Source: Salinicola corii
GTDB lineage: Bacteria; Pseudomonadota; Gammaproteobacteria; Pseudomonadales; Halomonadaceae
Length of the DNA: 64,000 bases
Reading direction: 5' to 3'
Assembly: GCF_008298015.1 (NCBI RefSeq)
Contig: NZ_VTPX01000002.1
Span: forward strand, 124,001-188,000
A model generated the notes under the pieces. It was given only the letters and a program-made list of their open reading frames with translations, did no database searches and was not told where the DNA came from. A program made the translations under genes and the position numbers. Position 1 is the stretch's first letter. Every line of letters begins with the position of its first letter. Positions 18,931 to 27,446 of the stretch are shown piece by piece.

Positions 18931-20835
18931 TCAGTCCAGTGTACCGAAAGGGTTGTCGACCTTCAGCGACACGGGGTTGGCGTAGCCGGGTATCCGGATC
19001 GCCTCGCGACCGACTTCCAGCTCCGGGCCCTCCAGCACGCCTTCGCCGAAACGGTAGATGACCTCGAACCGTCCGGCATCGGCGGCGGCTTCGTATTGCG
19101 CCGCGGCGATGAGCGTCTGCTCGCGACGATGGCGCCAGTCGTCGAGCGCGCGCTGGCCGTGACGCTTGGCCAGCAGGCGTTCGGTCACCTGCGGCGACAG
19201 CAGCAGGCCGGTGGCATTGTTGCCGCCGAACCCCTTGGCATTGATGAAGCTGCAGTCGGCGTCGAAGCTGAGCGGCTGCTGGAAGAACCGCAGCCGCTCG
19301 GCGTGGACGTCGTCGGCGACGGCGTCGAGGGTCGGGATGCCCGGCACCCAGCCGTGGGCGAACGTGCCGAGTGCACTGGCGATCTGATCGCCGGCGGCGC
19401 TGCCCTGGGAGTGGCCGATGAACGCCTTGACCGCGGCGACCGGCCAGTTCTCGATGCCGTTGGCCCGGGCCACCTGGTCGAAGATATGCGACTCGGTGGT
19501 GCGATTCTTCGGCGTGCTGGTGCCGTGGGCGTGGAGATAGCTGCGCTGCCGCACGCTCTGCTCGCCCAGAATCGAGGTGGCCAGGGCCACCGACTTGCCC
19601 AGGGTGAGATAGTTGCCGATGCCGGGGGCGGAGATCGAACGCTTCCAGCCATCGGCATTGACGTTCACTTCGGGCACCGCGGCCAGGATCTGGGCGCCGG
19701 TCTCCAGCACCAGCGAATCGTCCATCAGCAGCACGAACTGCGAAGCCTCGGCGATGGTGAAGCCGCAGTTGCGGGCAAACGGGCGGCAGGCCCGCTGGTA
19801 GTCCTCGTCGGTCAGCAGTTCCAGCGCATCCAGCGCCATCAGGCTCTGGTCGTCGGCCAGCGCGCTCATGGCGCGGAAACCCTCGATGATCTCCGGCGTC
19901 ACCGGCGCATCGCTGGTGCCGACCATGACGATCCGGCGGCGACCCTGGCGGATGTCGTCGATGCCCAGGCGCAGGTTGTAGAGGAAGGTGGCGCAGGCGC
20001 CCTGGATCGCGCCCGTGGCTCCGACGCTGCCCAGGACGTAGGCATTGAGGAAGTCCGCCGGCATCTGGCCATAGCCCAACGGCATCTGCTTGGATGTCGT
20101 GCGGTTTCCGGTGACGAAGCTCTTGAGCATGCCGCCCCAGCCGGCGTCGTCGAGCTGGCCGATGGAGTTGCCGGCATAGACGGCGATGGCATCCGGGTCC
20201 ACCCGGTTGCGCAGCGATTCCCAGTCGAGCCCGCTCTGGCCGAGACAGTCGCTGGCGCCGAAGATCGCCATCGACAGTCCACGCGGGTGGTGAACGCTGC
20301 GATAGAAGGTCTCCGGCGCGAAGCCTGCCGGTAGACAGCCGGCAGCCCGCACCAGCGCCTGCCGCCGCTCGGGCAGCAGCGTGTTCAGCGTGCCGGCGGG
20401 CACGCTGACCTCGACGGTCTGCTTGTCGAGCTCGCGGATCTCCCAGCCTTCGGGCAGCGGCTGCGGCAGCTGGCGCCGAGACGTGGTGAAGCTCACGGGC
20501 TGCGAAAACGTCAGCCGCATCTCGCGATTGCCGGGGATGCCGGCTTCACGGAAGGCGTCGTCCTCGATGCGCCGGATCAGCGTGCGCTTGAGAATCTGCT
20601 CGCGATAGCGGGTGACGACCGCCTCCTCGCCAAGCGTCTCGCCATCGGCACCTTGCCATTGGCCATCTCCGCAAGGAGTGACCAATTGCATCAGGGTCGC
20701 CAGTGCAACGAGCGTCCGGGTCTGCTCGGCCGCTGGCAGAACGTCGAGAATCGTGCGGCGGTAGGCCTGGTGCCCGGAGGTTCTACCCGCGGCGTTGACG
20801 CCGCCCATACCGACGATTACCGGTAAATGTGACAA
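18931..20835 (-). CDS. Beta-ketoacyl synthase with N-terminal extension
   Basis: A 634-residue ketosynthase, about 200 residues longer than FabB/FabF because of an N-terminal region (residues 1-180). The condensing-enzyme triad is present: Cys near 281 in the QGACATF motif, His near 437 in HAHGTSTP and His near 475 in FIGHSQGS. I chose a TTG at 20835 because GAGGGA lies at ideal spacing; an ATG at 20874 lacks one. No acyl carrier, reductase or dehydratase gene is adjacent, so it is an orphan condensing enzyme, perhaps for a special lipid or fatty-acid precursor. Confidence 0.85.
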   Translation of the reverse strand: MSHLPVIVGMGGVNAAGRTSGHQAYRRTILDVLPAAEQTRTLVALATLMQLVTPCGDGQWQGADGETLGEEAVVTRYREQILKRTLIRRIEDDAFREAGIPGNREMRLTFSQPVSFTTSRRQLPQPLPEGWEIRELDKQTVEVSVPAGTLNTLLPERRQALVRAAGCLPAGFAPETFYRSVHHPRGLSMAIFGASDCLGQSGLDWESLRNRVDPDAIAVYAGNSIGQLDDAGWGGMLKSFVTGNRTTSKQMPLGYGQMPADFLNAYVLGSVGATGAIQGACATFLYNLRLGIDDIRQGRRRIVMVGTSDAPVTPEIIEGFRAMSALADDQSLMALDALELLTDEDYQRACRPFARNCGFTIAEASQFVLLMDDSLVLETGAQILAAVPEVNVNADGWKRSISAPGIGNYLTLGKSVALATSILGEQSVRQRSYLHAHGTSTPKNRTTESHIFDQVARANGIENWPVAAVKAFIGHSQGSAAGDQIASALGTFAHGWVPGIPTLDAVADDVHAERLRFFQQPLSFDADCSFINAKGFGGNNATGLLLSPQVTERLLAKRHGQRALDDWRHRREQTLIAAAQYEAAADAGRFEVIYRFGEGVLEGPELEVGREAIRIPGYANPVSLKVDNPFGTLD

Positions 20836-21165
20836 GCCACGTCCCTCATGAACATTGGGGCAATCGGTGACCATGACATGGGGATGGATCGACTGCGATG
20901 AAAGGAGATCCCCGCCGAGAGCTCAGCTTTCGGCCCGGGCCGGTGGAGAAAAACCCCCGAGCGAGTAGGGAAGACAGTGATCGCGCATGCCATCGAAGGC
21001 CGTATTGCCAGGATTGGCTGAATGTGGGCAGGGATGATACACCTGCGCGCGCGCGCCGTCATGCCACGCGGGCCAAGCTATCGTTCGATCGCCGCTGCGA
21101 AGGTCGGGCCGGCGGCTGGTAGAATGCTCGGCCTGTCGCCAGTCCTATTATCTATCGGTGTTCTC
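20836..21165. other. Divergent intergenic region with no gene seen
   Basis: 330 bp between the ketosynthase and methyltransferase starts. It holds the ketosynthase ribosome site, an alternating GC tract around 21048-21059 and -10-like hexamers TAGAAT (21120) and TATTAT (21146) before the methyltransferase gene. No convincing ORF or RNA gene was found. Confidence 0.5.
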
Positions 21166-21855
21166 ATGCAAGCGTCATCGCGCGCCATCGTCTCAAGTCA
21201 GCAGGGGCCGCACCAGGATCTGGTGCGCCGCGTCCAGCGCGCCCGCGATAGCGAGTGGAAACGCCCGCCCGCCGAGCATACGCGCCTGGCCTTCGAGAAG
21301 GCGGACCGATGGCTGGAGGCCCAGAGCCGGCCGCTGATCCTCGATGCCGGCTGCGGCGTGGGGCTCTCCACCCGTCGGCTCGCCGAGCGTCATCCCGACC
21401 ACGCCGTGATCGGCGTGGATCGCAGCGAGCTGCGACTGTCGCGAGATCACGGTGCACTGCCGGACAACGCGCGACTGGTTCGCGCCGACCTGGTCGATTT
21501 CTGGCGCCTGGCGCTTGCCGCCGGGTGGCGGCCGGCGCGGCACTATCTGCTCTATCCGAATCCTTATCCCAAGAGCACCCAGCTCAAGAGGCGCTGGCAT
21601 GGGCATCCGGTCTTTCCCTCGCTGCTCGCGCTCGGCGGGGCGCTGGAGTTGCGCTCCAACTGGGCCATCTATGTCGAAGAGTTCGCGCTCGGTGTCGAGA
21701 CGCTTCTCGGGGTCGAGGGCGAGATCGCTGCCTTCACGCCTGGCGCCACGTTCATGACGCCATTCGAACGAAAATACTTCGAGAGCGGCCAGACGCTATG
21801 GCGCTATCGCGTCGATCTCGCGCCCTCGCTACCGCGCGGGGAGCCCATCCGATGA
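21166..21855 (+). CDS. TrmB-like SAM-dependent methyltransferase
   Basis: A 229-residue class I methyltransferase. The SAM-binding motif DAGCGVGLSTRRLAE is near residue 60, VIGVDRSELRL near 82, and LLYPNPYPKSTQLKRRWHGHPVF near 135 is a variant of the FPDPWPKKRHHKRR motif of tRNA m7G46 methyltransferase TrmB. The altered motif and N-terminal SSQQGPHQDLVRR suggest a TrmB paralogue rather than TrmB itself. It overlaps the downstream SMR gene in an ATGA junction. The target, tRNA or other, is unproven. Confidence 0.75.
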   Translation: MQASSRAIVSSQQGPHQDLVRRVQRARDSEWKRPPAEHTRLAFEKADRWLEAQSRPLILDAGCGVGLSTRRLAERHPDHAVIGVDRSELRLSRDHGALPDNARLVRADLVDFWRLALAAGWRPARHYLLYPNPYPKSTQLKRRWHGHPVFPSLLALGGALELRSNWAIYVEEFALGVETLLGVEGEIAAFTPGATFMTPFERKYFESGQTLWRYRVDLAPSLPRGEPIR

Positions 21856-22178
21856 GCTATCTGCTGCTCGCCCTGGCGATCGTTGCCGAAGTCGTGGCGA
21901 CCAGTTCGCTGAAGGCCTCGGCCGGTTTCACGCGCTGGCTGCCCAGCCTCGTGGTGATCGTGGGCTACGGTTTCTCGTTCTATGCGCTGTCGCTGGTGCT
22001 GAAGTCGCTACCCGTCGGTATCACCTACGCGATCTGGGCCGGCCTCGGTATCGTGCTGGTGACGTTGATCGGTATCGTATTCTACGGCGAGAAACCCGAC
22101 CTGCCCGCCTACCTGGGCATGGGTCTGATCATCGCCGGCGTCGTCGTCATCCAGGTTTTTTCACGGCTGTCGCACTGA
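21852..22178 (+). CDS. SMR family multidrug efflux protein (EmrE-like)
   Basis: A 108-residue protein with four hydrophobic helices. The essential membrane Glu of SMR pumps is E13 in AIVAEVVATSSLKASAGFT, and the TYAIWAGLGIV motif of helix 3 with its Trp is present. These features favour the EmrE/QacE branch (lipophilic cations exchanged for protons, or polyamine export) over SugE/Gdx. It is translationally coupled to the upstream methyltransferase gene, an unusual pairing. Confidence 0.87.
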   Translation: MSYLLLALAIVAEVVATSSLKASAGFTRWLPSLVVIVGYGFSFYALSLVLKSLPVGITYAIWAGLGIVLVTLIGIVFYGEKPDLPAYLGMGLIIAGVVVIQVFSRLSH

Positions 22179-22317
22179 CGTGCGGAAGGGCTGCGCTTTC
22201 TCAGCGCTTCTGTCTTTTGGTGCTTTGACACCACACCAGGCATCGCCTCCGAGGGGCGTTAATTGGTACGCTCTGGACCAGTTGGGCCCTCATTTTCCTT
22301 TGGAGCGAGCATCCATT

Positions 22318-23766
22318 ATGCGGCGATGGCTAGGTCGGAGTTCTCTGTTTCTCGGTGCGTTGTCACTATCGGTAGTCTCTGTCGTCGCCCAGGCGGCCGG
22401 GTTCGATCATGTTGCCCGGCTCGCCGACAAGGGGTTCGTGATCAGCGCCCAGGCGCAGTTGCTGGATAGCGGGGAGGTGCTGGGCGCGCTCAACCCTTCG
22501 CAACCGCTGTCGCCGGCGTCCGTCACCAAGCTCTACACTGCCGCCGCCGCCCTGGATCGCTGGGGGCCGCAGCACCGTTTCACCACCCGCTTCGTCTCTA
22601 CCGGCGCGCTCGATGGCAACGGCGTCCTGCACGGCGACCTGGTGCTCGAGGGCGGCGGGGATCCGGCGCTGACCTCGGAAGAGCTCTGGCGGCTGATCCA
22701 GAAACTGCGGGAGCTCGGGGTCTCCAGCATCGATGGCCAACTGGTGATCAGCCAGTGGCGGTTCGGCCCGGTGACCTGCGAGACCAGCGATCGCTGCAAG
22801 ACGCAGACGGAGGGCACCAACGCCTACGCGTCGCTGCTCTCTTCCGCTGCGGTCAACTATGGCAGCTGGTGCGCCACGGTGATGCCGGGCGTGGTCGGCC
22901 AGCCGGCACGGATCACCAGCTGCGACACGGTGGCGCCGACCCTGCGGATCGAGAACGACGTCACCACGGTCGCCGCGGGTGGCTCCGCCGACCTCTACGC
23001 CAAGCGGGACACCGACAGCCAGGGGGACACGCTCAAGATCAGCGGACGGATTCCTGCCGGGACCTATCCACGCCCCATCTACAAGGCGAGCTCGGATCCG
23101 GCGGACCAGACCGGGCAGACGCTGCTGTCGCTACTGCGCCAGGCGGGCGTTCCGGTCAGCGGCGGCTACGCCGTCAGTCGTCAGGCGCCGCCCCCGAGCG
23201 CCAAGGGCCTGGCCGCCGTCGAGGGCAAGCCGTTGCAGGAGCTGCTGCTGCGCACGCTCAACTACTCGAACAATTTCATGGCCGATACCCTGGCGCTGGA
23301 TCTGACCTCCGGCACGCAGCAGAATCTGCCGGACGCCGGACGGGAGCTCGAGCGTTTCGCGACCAGCTTGCCGGGACACGGTGCGGCGATACTGCGCAGC
23401 GGTAGCGGCCTGACGCCGGAGAATCGGGTCTCGGCGCAGAGCGTCAACGCGCTGCTGGGGGCGATGTACGGTAATGCTTCGCTGTTTCCCACCTTCGTGG
23501 CCGGCATGCAGGTACCCACCAACGGGCCGATGCACTTCATTCGTCGCGGCAGCCAGACGTTCCAGGACCACGTGATGCTCAAGACTGGCACGCTCAATGA
23601 GCCGGTGACGGTGCGCGCGGTGGCGGGCTATTTCCGCACCGACAGCGGTCGTTGGGGCAGCTTCGCCGTGCTGGTCAACGGTACCGCGTCGACGCCTTAT
23701 CTCTCCTGGCGCGAGACGCTGCCGATGGTCGCCGACGATCTGACCGCGATGATCGATCGCCACTAG
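22318..23766 (+). CDS. dacB: D-alanyl-D-alanine carboxypeptidase/endopeptidase (PBP4)
   Basis: A 482-residue low-molecular-weight penicillin-binding protein of the DacB (S13) class, exported by a signal peptide ending near QAAG (residue 24). Active-site motifs are SVTK (SxxK, near residue 66), YSNNF (SxN, near 320) and LKTGTL (KTG, near 423); the large domain insertion between the first two is typical of S13. It trims or cleaves peptide cross-bridges of periplasmic peptidoglycan. It is likely a single-gene unit. Confidence 0.93.
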   Translation: MRRWLGRSSLFLGALSLSVVSVVAQAAGFDHVARLADKGFVISAQAQLLDSGEVLGALNPSQPLSPASVTKLYTAAAALDRWGPQHRFTTRFVSTGALDGNGVLHGDLVLEGGGDPALTSEELWRLIQKLRELGVSSIDGQLVISQWRFGPVTCETSDRCKTQTEGTNAYASLLSSAAVNYGSWCATVMPGVVGQPARITSCDTVAPTLRIENDVTTVAAGGSADLYAKRDTDSQGDTLKISGRIPAGTYPRPIYKASSDPADQTGQTLLSLLRQAGVPVSGGYAVSRQAPPPSAKGLAAVEGKPLQELLLRTLNYSNNFMADTLALDLTSGTQQNLPDAGRELERFATSLPGHGAAILRSGSGLTPENRVSAQSVNALLGAMYGNASLFPTFVAGMQVPTNGPMHFIRRGSQTFQDHVMLKTGTLNEPVTVRAVAGYFRTDSGRWGSFAVLVNGTASTPYLSWRETLPMVADDLTAMIDRH

Positions 23767-23915
23767 GGCGGTTCGCATGATACGCCGCGAGCCGCGTGCT
23801 TCGCGCGAACGGACCTGGCTTTTTCGCTGAAATGGGGCGGCCCGGATTGTCTCCGCGGTCGCCCGCGCGCAAAATCGCCCCTTTCGCTCTCCGCTTCCCA
23901 CATGAGGACATCAAC

Positions 23916-24380
23916 GTGTTGTCACGCCTTTCCCTATTCGCCGCCGCCGTCGTCATGAGCGTGGCCGGTTGTGCCTCGAACCCGGATGACGACAGCGCCG
24001 CAACCGACGCCAACGCGCCGGCCGCCAGCGAAGCCCTGGTCGGTACCTACTGGAAGCTGACAACGCTCGACGGCGAGCCGGTGCCGGTGGCGGATAACCA
24101 GCGCGAAGCGCACCTGGTGCTCGACGCGCAGGGGCGCGTTTCCGGCTCGACCGGCTGCAACCGGCTGATGGGCGGTTACCGGCTGGAGGGCGATACGCTG
24201 ACCTTCATCCAGTTGGCCTCGACCCGAATGGCGTGCCCCGGGGAGATGGCGACCCTCGAGCAGGGGTGGCTGGCGACGCTCTCCGAGACGGCGCATTACT
24301 CGATCTACGGGCAGTCGCTCGTGCTGAAAAACGCGGGTGACAGAACGCTGGCCACGCTCAAGGCCAATGCGCTGTATTGA
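23916..24380 (+). CDS. META domain lipoprotein (HslJ-like)
   Basis: A 154-residue lipoprotein starting at a GTG with TGAGGAC upstream. The signal peptide ends in lipobox SVAGC, followed by an acidic low-complexity linker. The META domain is clear: GTYWKLTTLDGEPV, then SGSTGCNRLMGGYRLEGDTLTFIQLASTRMACP. E. coli HslJ is a heat-induced outer-membrane protein linked to novobiocin resistance. It partly overlaps the start region of the GNAT gene and probably shares its transcript. Confidence 0.85.
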   Translation: MLSRLSLFAAAVVMSVAGCASNPDDDSAATDANAPAASEALVGTYWKLTTLDGEPVPVADNQREAHLVLDAQGRVSGSTGCNRLMGGYRLEGDTLTFIQLASTRMACPGEMATLEQGWLATLSETAHYSIYGQSLVLKNAGDRTLATLKANALY

Positions 24381-24421
24381 ACCCCGCGCATGCTCCCCGA
24401 TTCGACCGCGAGAACCGTACC

Positions 24422-24946
24422 TTGACCCTGATCGACTGCGAGTTCGACCTGCACGGCGATGCCGTGCTGGCGATCTTCAACGACGCCATCCTCAATACCA
24501 CTGCGCTCTACGAGTATCAGCCACGGACGCGGGGCTTCGTCGAGCAATGGTTCCGGACCAAGCGCGAAGGCGACTTTCCGGTCGTCGGCATGCTCGATGA
24601 CGCTAGCGGCCGGTTGATGGGGTTCGCCAGCTATGGTCCGTTCCGGCCCCATGCCGCGTACCGCTACAGCGTCGAGCACTCGGTCTACGTGGATGGCGAC
24701 TTCCGCCAGCGTGGCGTTGCCAGACAGCTGATGACGGCGCTGATCGCGCGCGCCGAGGCCCAGCAGTACCACACCCTGATCGGCGGCATCGATGCCGCCA
24801 ACGCCCCCAGCATCGGGCTGCACGAACGGCTGGGCTTCGTACACGCCGGCACCGTCCGCCAGGCAGCCTTCAAGTTCGGGCGCTGGCTCGATCTGGCGTT
24901 CTACCAGCGAGTCCTGTCGACGCCGGAGCACCCCCGCGCGGAGTGA
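24422..24946 (+). CDS. GNAT N-acetyltransferase
   Basis: A 174-residue acetyltransferase of the phosphinothricin acetyltransferase-like group: AIFNDAILNTTALYEYQPRT near the N-terminus, RYSVEHSVYVDGDFRQRGVARQLM with the acetyl-CoA-binding RxxGxA loop near residue 95-105, and NAPSIGLHERLGFVHAGTVRQAAFKFGRWLDL at the end. I placed the start at a TTG with GAGAA upstream; an alternative TTG at 24377 overlaps the META gene stop. The stop codon touches that of the convergent gene. Substrate (amino acid, methionine sulfone or herbicide-like) unknown. Confidence 0.82.
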   Translation: MTLIDCEFDLHGDAVLAIFNDAILNTTALYEYQPRTRGFVEQWFRTKREGDFPVVGMLDDASGRLMGFASYGPFRPHAAYRYSVEHSVYVDGDFRQRGVARQLMTALIARAEAQQYHTLIGGIDAANAPSIGLHERLGFVHAGTVRQAAFKFGRWLDLAFYQRVLSTPEHPRAE

Positions 24947-25366
24947 TCAGGGGGCATTGCCGTCGGTGTCCGACCGGCCGGTGCTGCCGGCATCGCCGTC
25001 GATGGCGTCCGTCGGCGTACTCGGCAGCGCATCGGAGCCCATCGCCAGCTTGTCGGCGTCGGCGATGTAGACCTCCTGGCTGCTGCGCAGGAACAGGCAG
25101 AGTTCCTGGCCGGCCTGACCGTTCATGTGGTCCTGCGGGTAGTGGCCCTGGATCAGCAGTGCCGTCATGCCGGCTTCGTCGTCGAACAGCACCGGCTTGC
25201 CAGCCGGCGCGGCATCCGGAAACTGGCTAGCCTGTTGGCACTGTTCGATGACCGCCCGATCGTGCTCCTCCCAGGCGGCATCGCTGGAGGCGTGGGCGGG
25301 GCCGGCCATGGCGAGCAGGGCCGTGGCGAGACAGGTGGAGGTTGTGGAGAGCGTAGAACGGCGCAT
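24947..25366 (-). CDS. Secreted hypothetical protein
   Basis: A 139-residue protein with a clear signal peptide (MRRSTLSTTSTCLATALLAMAGPAHA, cleavage near residue 26). The mature part has two Cys (EQCQQA near 42 and QELCLFL near 90), a possible disulfide, and ends in an acidic Gly/Asp/Ser-rich tail without structure. I recognise no family. It is convergent with the GNAT gene and divergent from the TauE-type gene, with a 157-bp shared upstream region. Confidence 0.7.
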   Translation of the reverse strand: MRRSTLSTTSTCLATALLAMAGPAHASSDAAWEEHDRAVIEQCQQASQFPDAAPAGKPVLFDDEAGMTALLIQGHYPQDHMNGQAGQELCLFLRSSQEVYIADADKLAMGSDALPSTPTDAIDGDAGSTGRSDTDGNAP

Positions 25367-25523
25367 GATGAAAACGGTCCTTGTTGCCGATGGGGGGCGA
25401 TACCGGTGGCGTGTCACTGGTTGCCAGGTTCGTAAGCGCATCGCGCTTGTCGGTCTCCACGACGTCATCCGCCGTGGATCTTTCTCGGGCACTCTTGGCC
25501 CGTCGTTGGAGTATAGACCTCGT

Positions 25524-26264
25524 ATGACACTACCCGTTGCATTACTGTTTCTGGCCGTGGTGTTCTCGACCTCGGTATTGTCGGGGGTTTTCGGCATGGC
25601 CGGCGGATTGATCCTGTTGGGCTTCCTGCTGGCCTGGTTACCGGCGGCGACGGCGATCGCCGTCCACGGGGTGATCCAGCTCACCGCCAACGCATCGCGT
25701 GCCTGGCTGTCGCGGCGATTCATCGACTGGCGCATCGTCGCCATGATCGCCTGCGGCGTATTGATCGCGGCCGCGTTACTGGTCCTGGTGCGCTACTCCC
25801 CCAGCGAGACGGTGGTGCTGATCGTGCTGGGGCTGATGCCGGTGATGGTATGGATCCCCAAGCGCTGGTTCCACTTCAATGTCGCGCGGCCGGGGCATGC
25901 CGTCCTGTGCGGACTCGTCTCCGGCGGGTTGACCATTGCCGTCGGGGTATCCGGCCCGACCATCGATATCGGCTTCATCCGCACCCAGCTCGATCGGCGC
26001 ACCGTGGTGGCGACCAAGGCGACCATCCAGGTCATCGCCCACAGTCTCAAGATCCTCTTCTACTGGCAGGCGGCACTGGCGATGGATCGTGGTGAGTGGG
26101 GCTGGGTGGCGCTGGCGATTCCTTTCGCTTTCCTGGGCACGCGCACCGGCAACCTGGTGTTGTCCCGGCTGACGGATGCCGGTTTTCGCTACTGGACGCG
26201 CTGGATCGTCACCGTGGTGGGTGCCTATTACCTGATCCGGGGGCTGATGGGGCTGTGGGCGTGA
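25524..26264 (+). CDS. Sulfite exporter TauE/SafE family permease
   Basis: A 246-residue membrane protein with about eight hydrophobic helices and the TauE/SafE hallmarks: SGVFGMAGGLILLGFLLAWL near residue 20-40 and, as the second-half counterpart, ISGGLTIAVGVSGPTIDIGF near 135-150. Members export sulfite, sulfoacetate or other organosulfur/carboxylate anions. GGAG lies upstream of the ATG. No sulfur genes are immediately adjacent, so the substrate cannot be assigned. Confidence 0.85.
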   Translation: MTLPVALLFLAVVFSTSVLSGVFGMAGGLILLGFLLAWLPAATAIAVHGVIQLTANASRAWLSRRFIDWRIVAMIACGVLIAAALLVLVRYSPSETVVLIVLGLMPVMVWIPKRWFHFNVARPGHAVLCGLVSGGLTIAVGVSGPTIDIGFIRTQLDRRTVVATKATIQVIAHSLKILFYWQAALAMDRGEWGWVALAIPFAFLGTRTGNLVLSRLTDAGFRYWTRWIVTVVGAYYLIRGLMGLWA

Positions 26265-26297
26265 TCGCCCCCGATGGACCGTTGCCGCGCACGACGT

Positions 26298-27233
26298 CTA
26301 CTCCTGAGAGGGACTGACACCGAAATAGCGCTTGTACTCGCGACTGAACTGCGAGGTGCTGCGATAGCCGACATCGACGGCGGCCCTGGCCACGTTGATT
26401 TGCTGCTGGCCCAGCAGAACCCGCGCTCGCAGTAGCCGCAGGCGCTTGAGGTACTGCACCGGCGACAACTGTGTCACGCGCTTGAAGTGATGATGGAAGT
26501 GCGAGGCGCTCATGTTGGCACGCTCGGCGAGCGTCTCTACCGTCAGCGGCAGTGCGAAATGACGATGGAGGTAGTTCAGCGACTCGGCGATGCGCGCGTA
26601 GTGTCCCTGCTGCTGCACCAACTGCCGCAGCGACTGGCCTTGCGGACCGTTGAGCGCTGCGAACAGCACCTCGCGCACCCGACCCGCGCCCAGGGCCCGG
26701 CTGGTACTCTCGTCCTGCAGGCAGTTGGCCAGCCGTTGCACCGCCTCTGCCATGGGGGCGTCGATAGAGACCGCCGCCATGGGTTCGGGGGAGCGGCCAT
26801 GGCTATTGGCCGGTGCCGGCAGATGGTGGACCAGCTCGCTCAACGTCAACGGGTCCACATCGATGGACAGGCCCAGCAGCGGCGCCCCGGGGCGGGCGAG
26901 CGTCTCGCACTCGAAGGGTAGCGGCATCGCCTGTACCAGATAGTTGCCGGGACCATAGTGAATGACCCTGTCCTCCAGATAACCGATCTTGTCGCCCTGC
27001 GCGATGACGAACAGCCCCGGCTCGTAGATCAACGGCGTGCGCGGACAGCTGCACTCCGAGGCGATCAGCTTCACCCCGTCGATAACGGTGTCGGAGAAGC
27101 CGTCGGTCCTGGCCAGCGGCGCCAGTGTCCGGGCCAGCTGCGAAGCCCAGCCGGCGCCCGGCCGGGTCGGTTCGAGTTTGCCGTTCCTCGATGGCTTGTC
27201 GCCTGGCGTGACCTGGAGTGAGCGCTCGAGCAT
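26298..27233 (-). CDS. AraC family regulator with PF06719-type N-terminal domain (YqhC-like)
   Basis: A 311-residue regulator. Residues about 25-190 form the AraC N-terminal domain found in YqhC-type proteins (LIYEPGLFVIAQGDKIGYLEDRVIHYGPGNYLV), and residues 200-310 carry two helix-turn-helix motifs (ETLAERANMSASHFHHHFKRVTQLSPVQYLK and VGYRSTSQFSREYKRYFG). It is divergent from a zinc alcohol dehydrogenase/aldehyde reductase gene, the same logic as yqhC-yqhD in E. coli, where the regulator senses reactive aldehydes. Control of the neighbouring gene is a reasonable inference. Confidence 0.88.
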   Translation of the reverse strand: MLERSLQVTPGDKPSRNGKLEPTRPGAGWASQLARTLAPLARTDGFSDTVIDGVKLIASECSCPRTPLIYEPGLFVIAQGDKIGYLEDRVIHYGPGNYLVQAMPLPFECETLARPGAPLLGLSIDVDPLTLSELVHHLPAPANSHGRSPEPMAAVSIDAPMAEAVQRLANCLQDESTSRALGAGRVREVLFAALNGPQGQSLRQLVQQQGHYARIAESLNYLHRHFALPLTVETLAERANMSASHFHHHFKRVTQLSPVQYLKRLRLLRARVLLGQQQINVARAAVDVGYRSTSQFSREYKRYFGVSPSQE

Positions 27234-27446
27234 GATGTCCTCTGAGGATGGTGGTGATATGAAAGATCATCGTATTAGGCATGAAAGTGACGCTATAAGA
27301 TAACAAAAAACACTATTCCAAGAGAATGTGGCGGATGTTCGACAGGATCCGGCATGGCGAGCGCCGAACGTATCGATCACACTGACTCCGTTTTCGCGCC
27401 CCGTTCCACGGTGCGTCATCCGTCCTCTCGATCAAGGGATACCGTT

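Noticed and set aside
21048-21059. Alternating GC tract as a functional Z-DNA site
   Set aside because: Short runs of this kind are expected by chance in such GC-rich DNA.
22179-22220. Terminator after the SMR gene
   Set aside because: Only a 5-bp stem (GCGCT/AGCGC) with an interrupted T-run; too weak to list.
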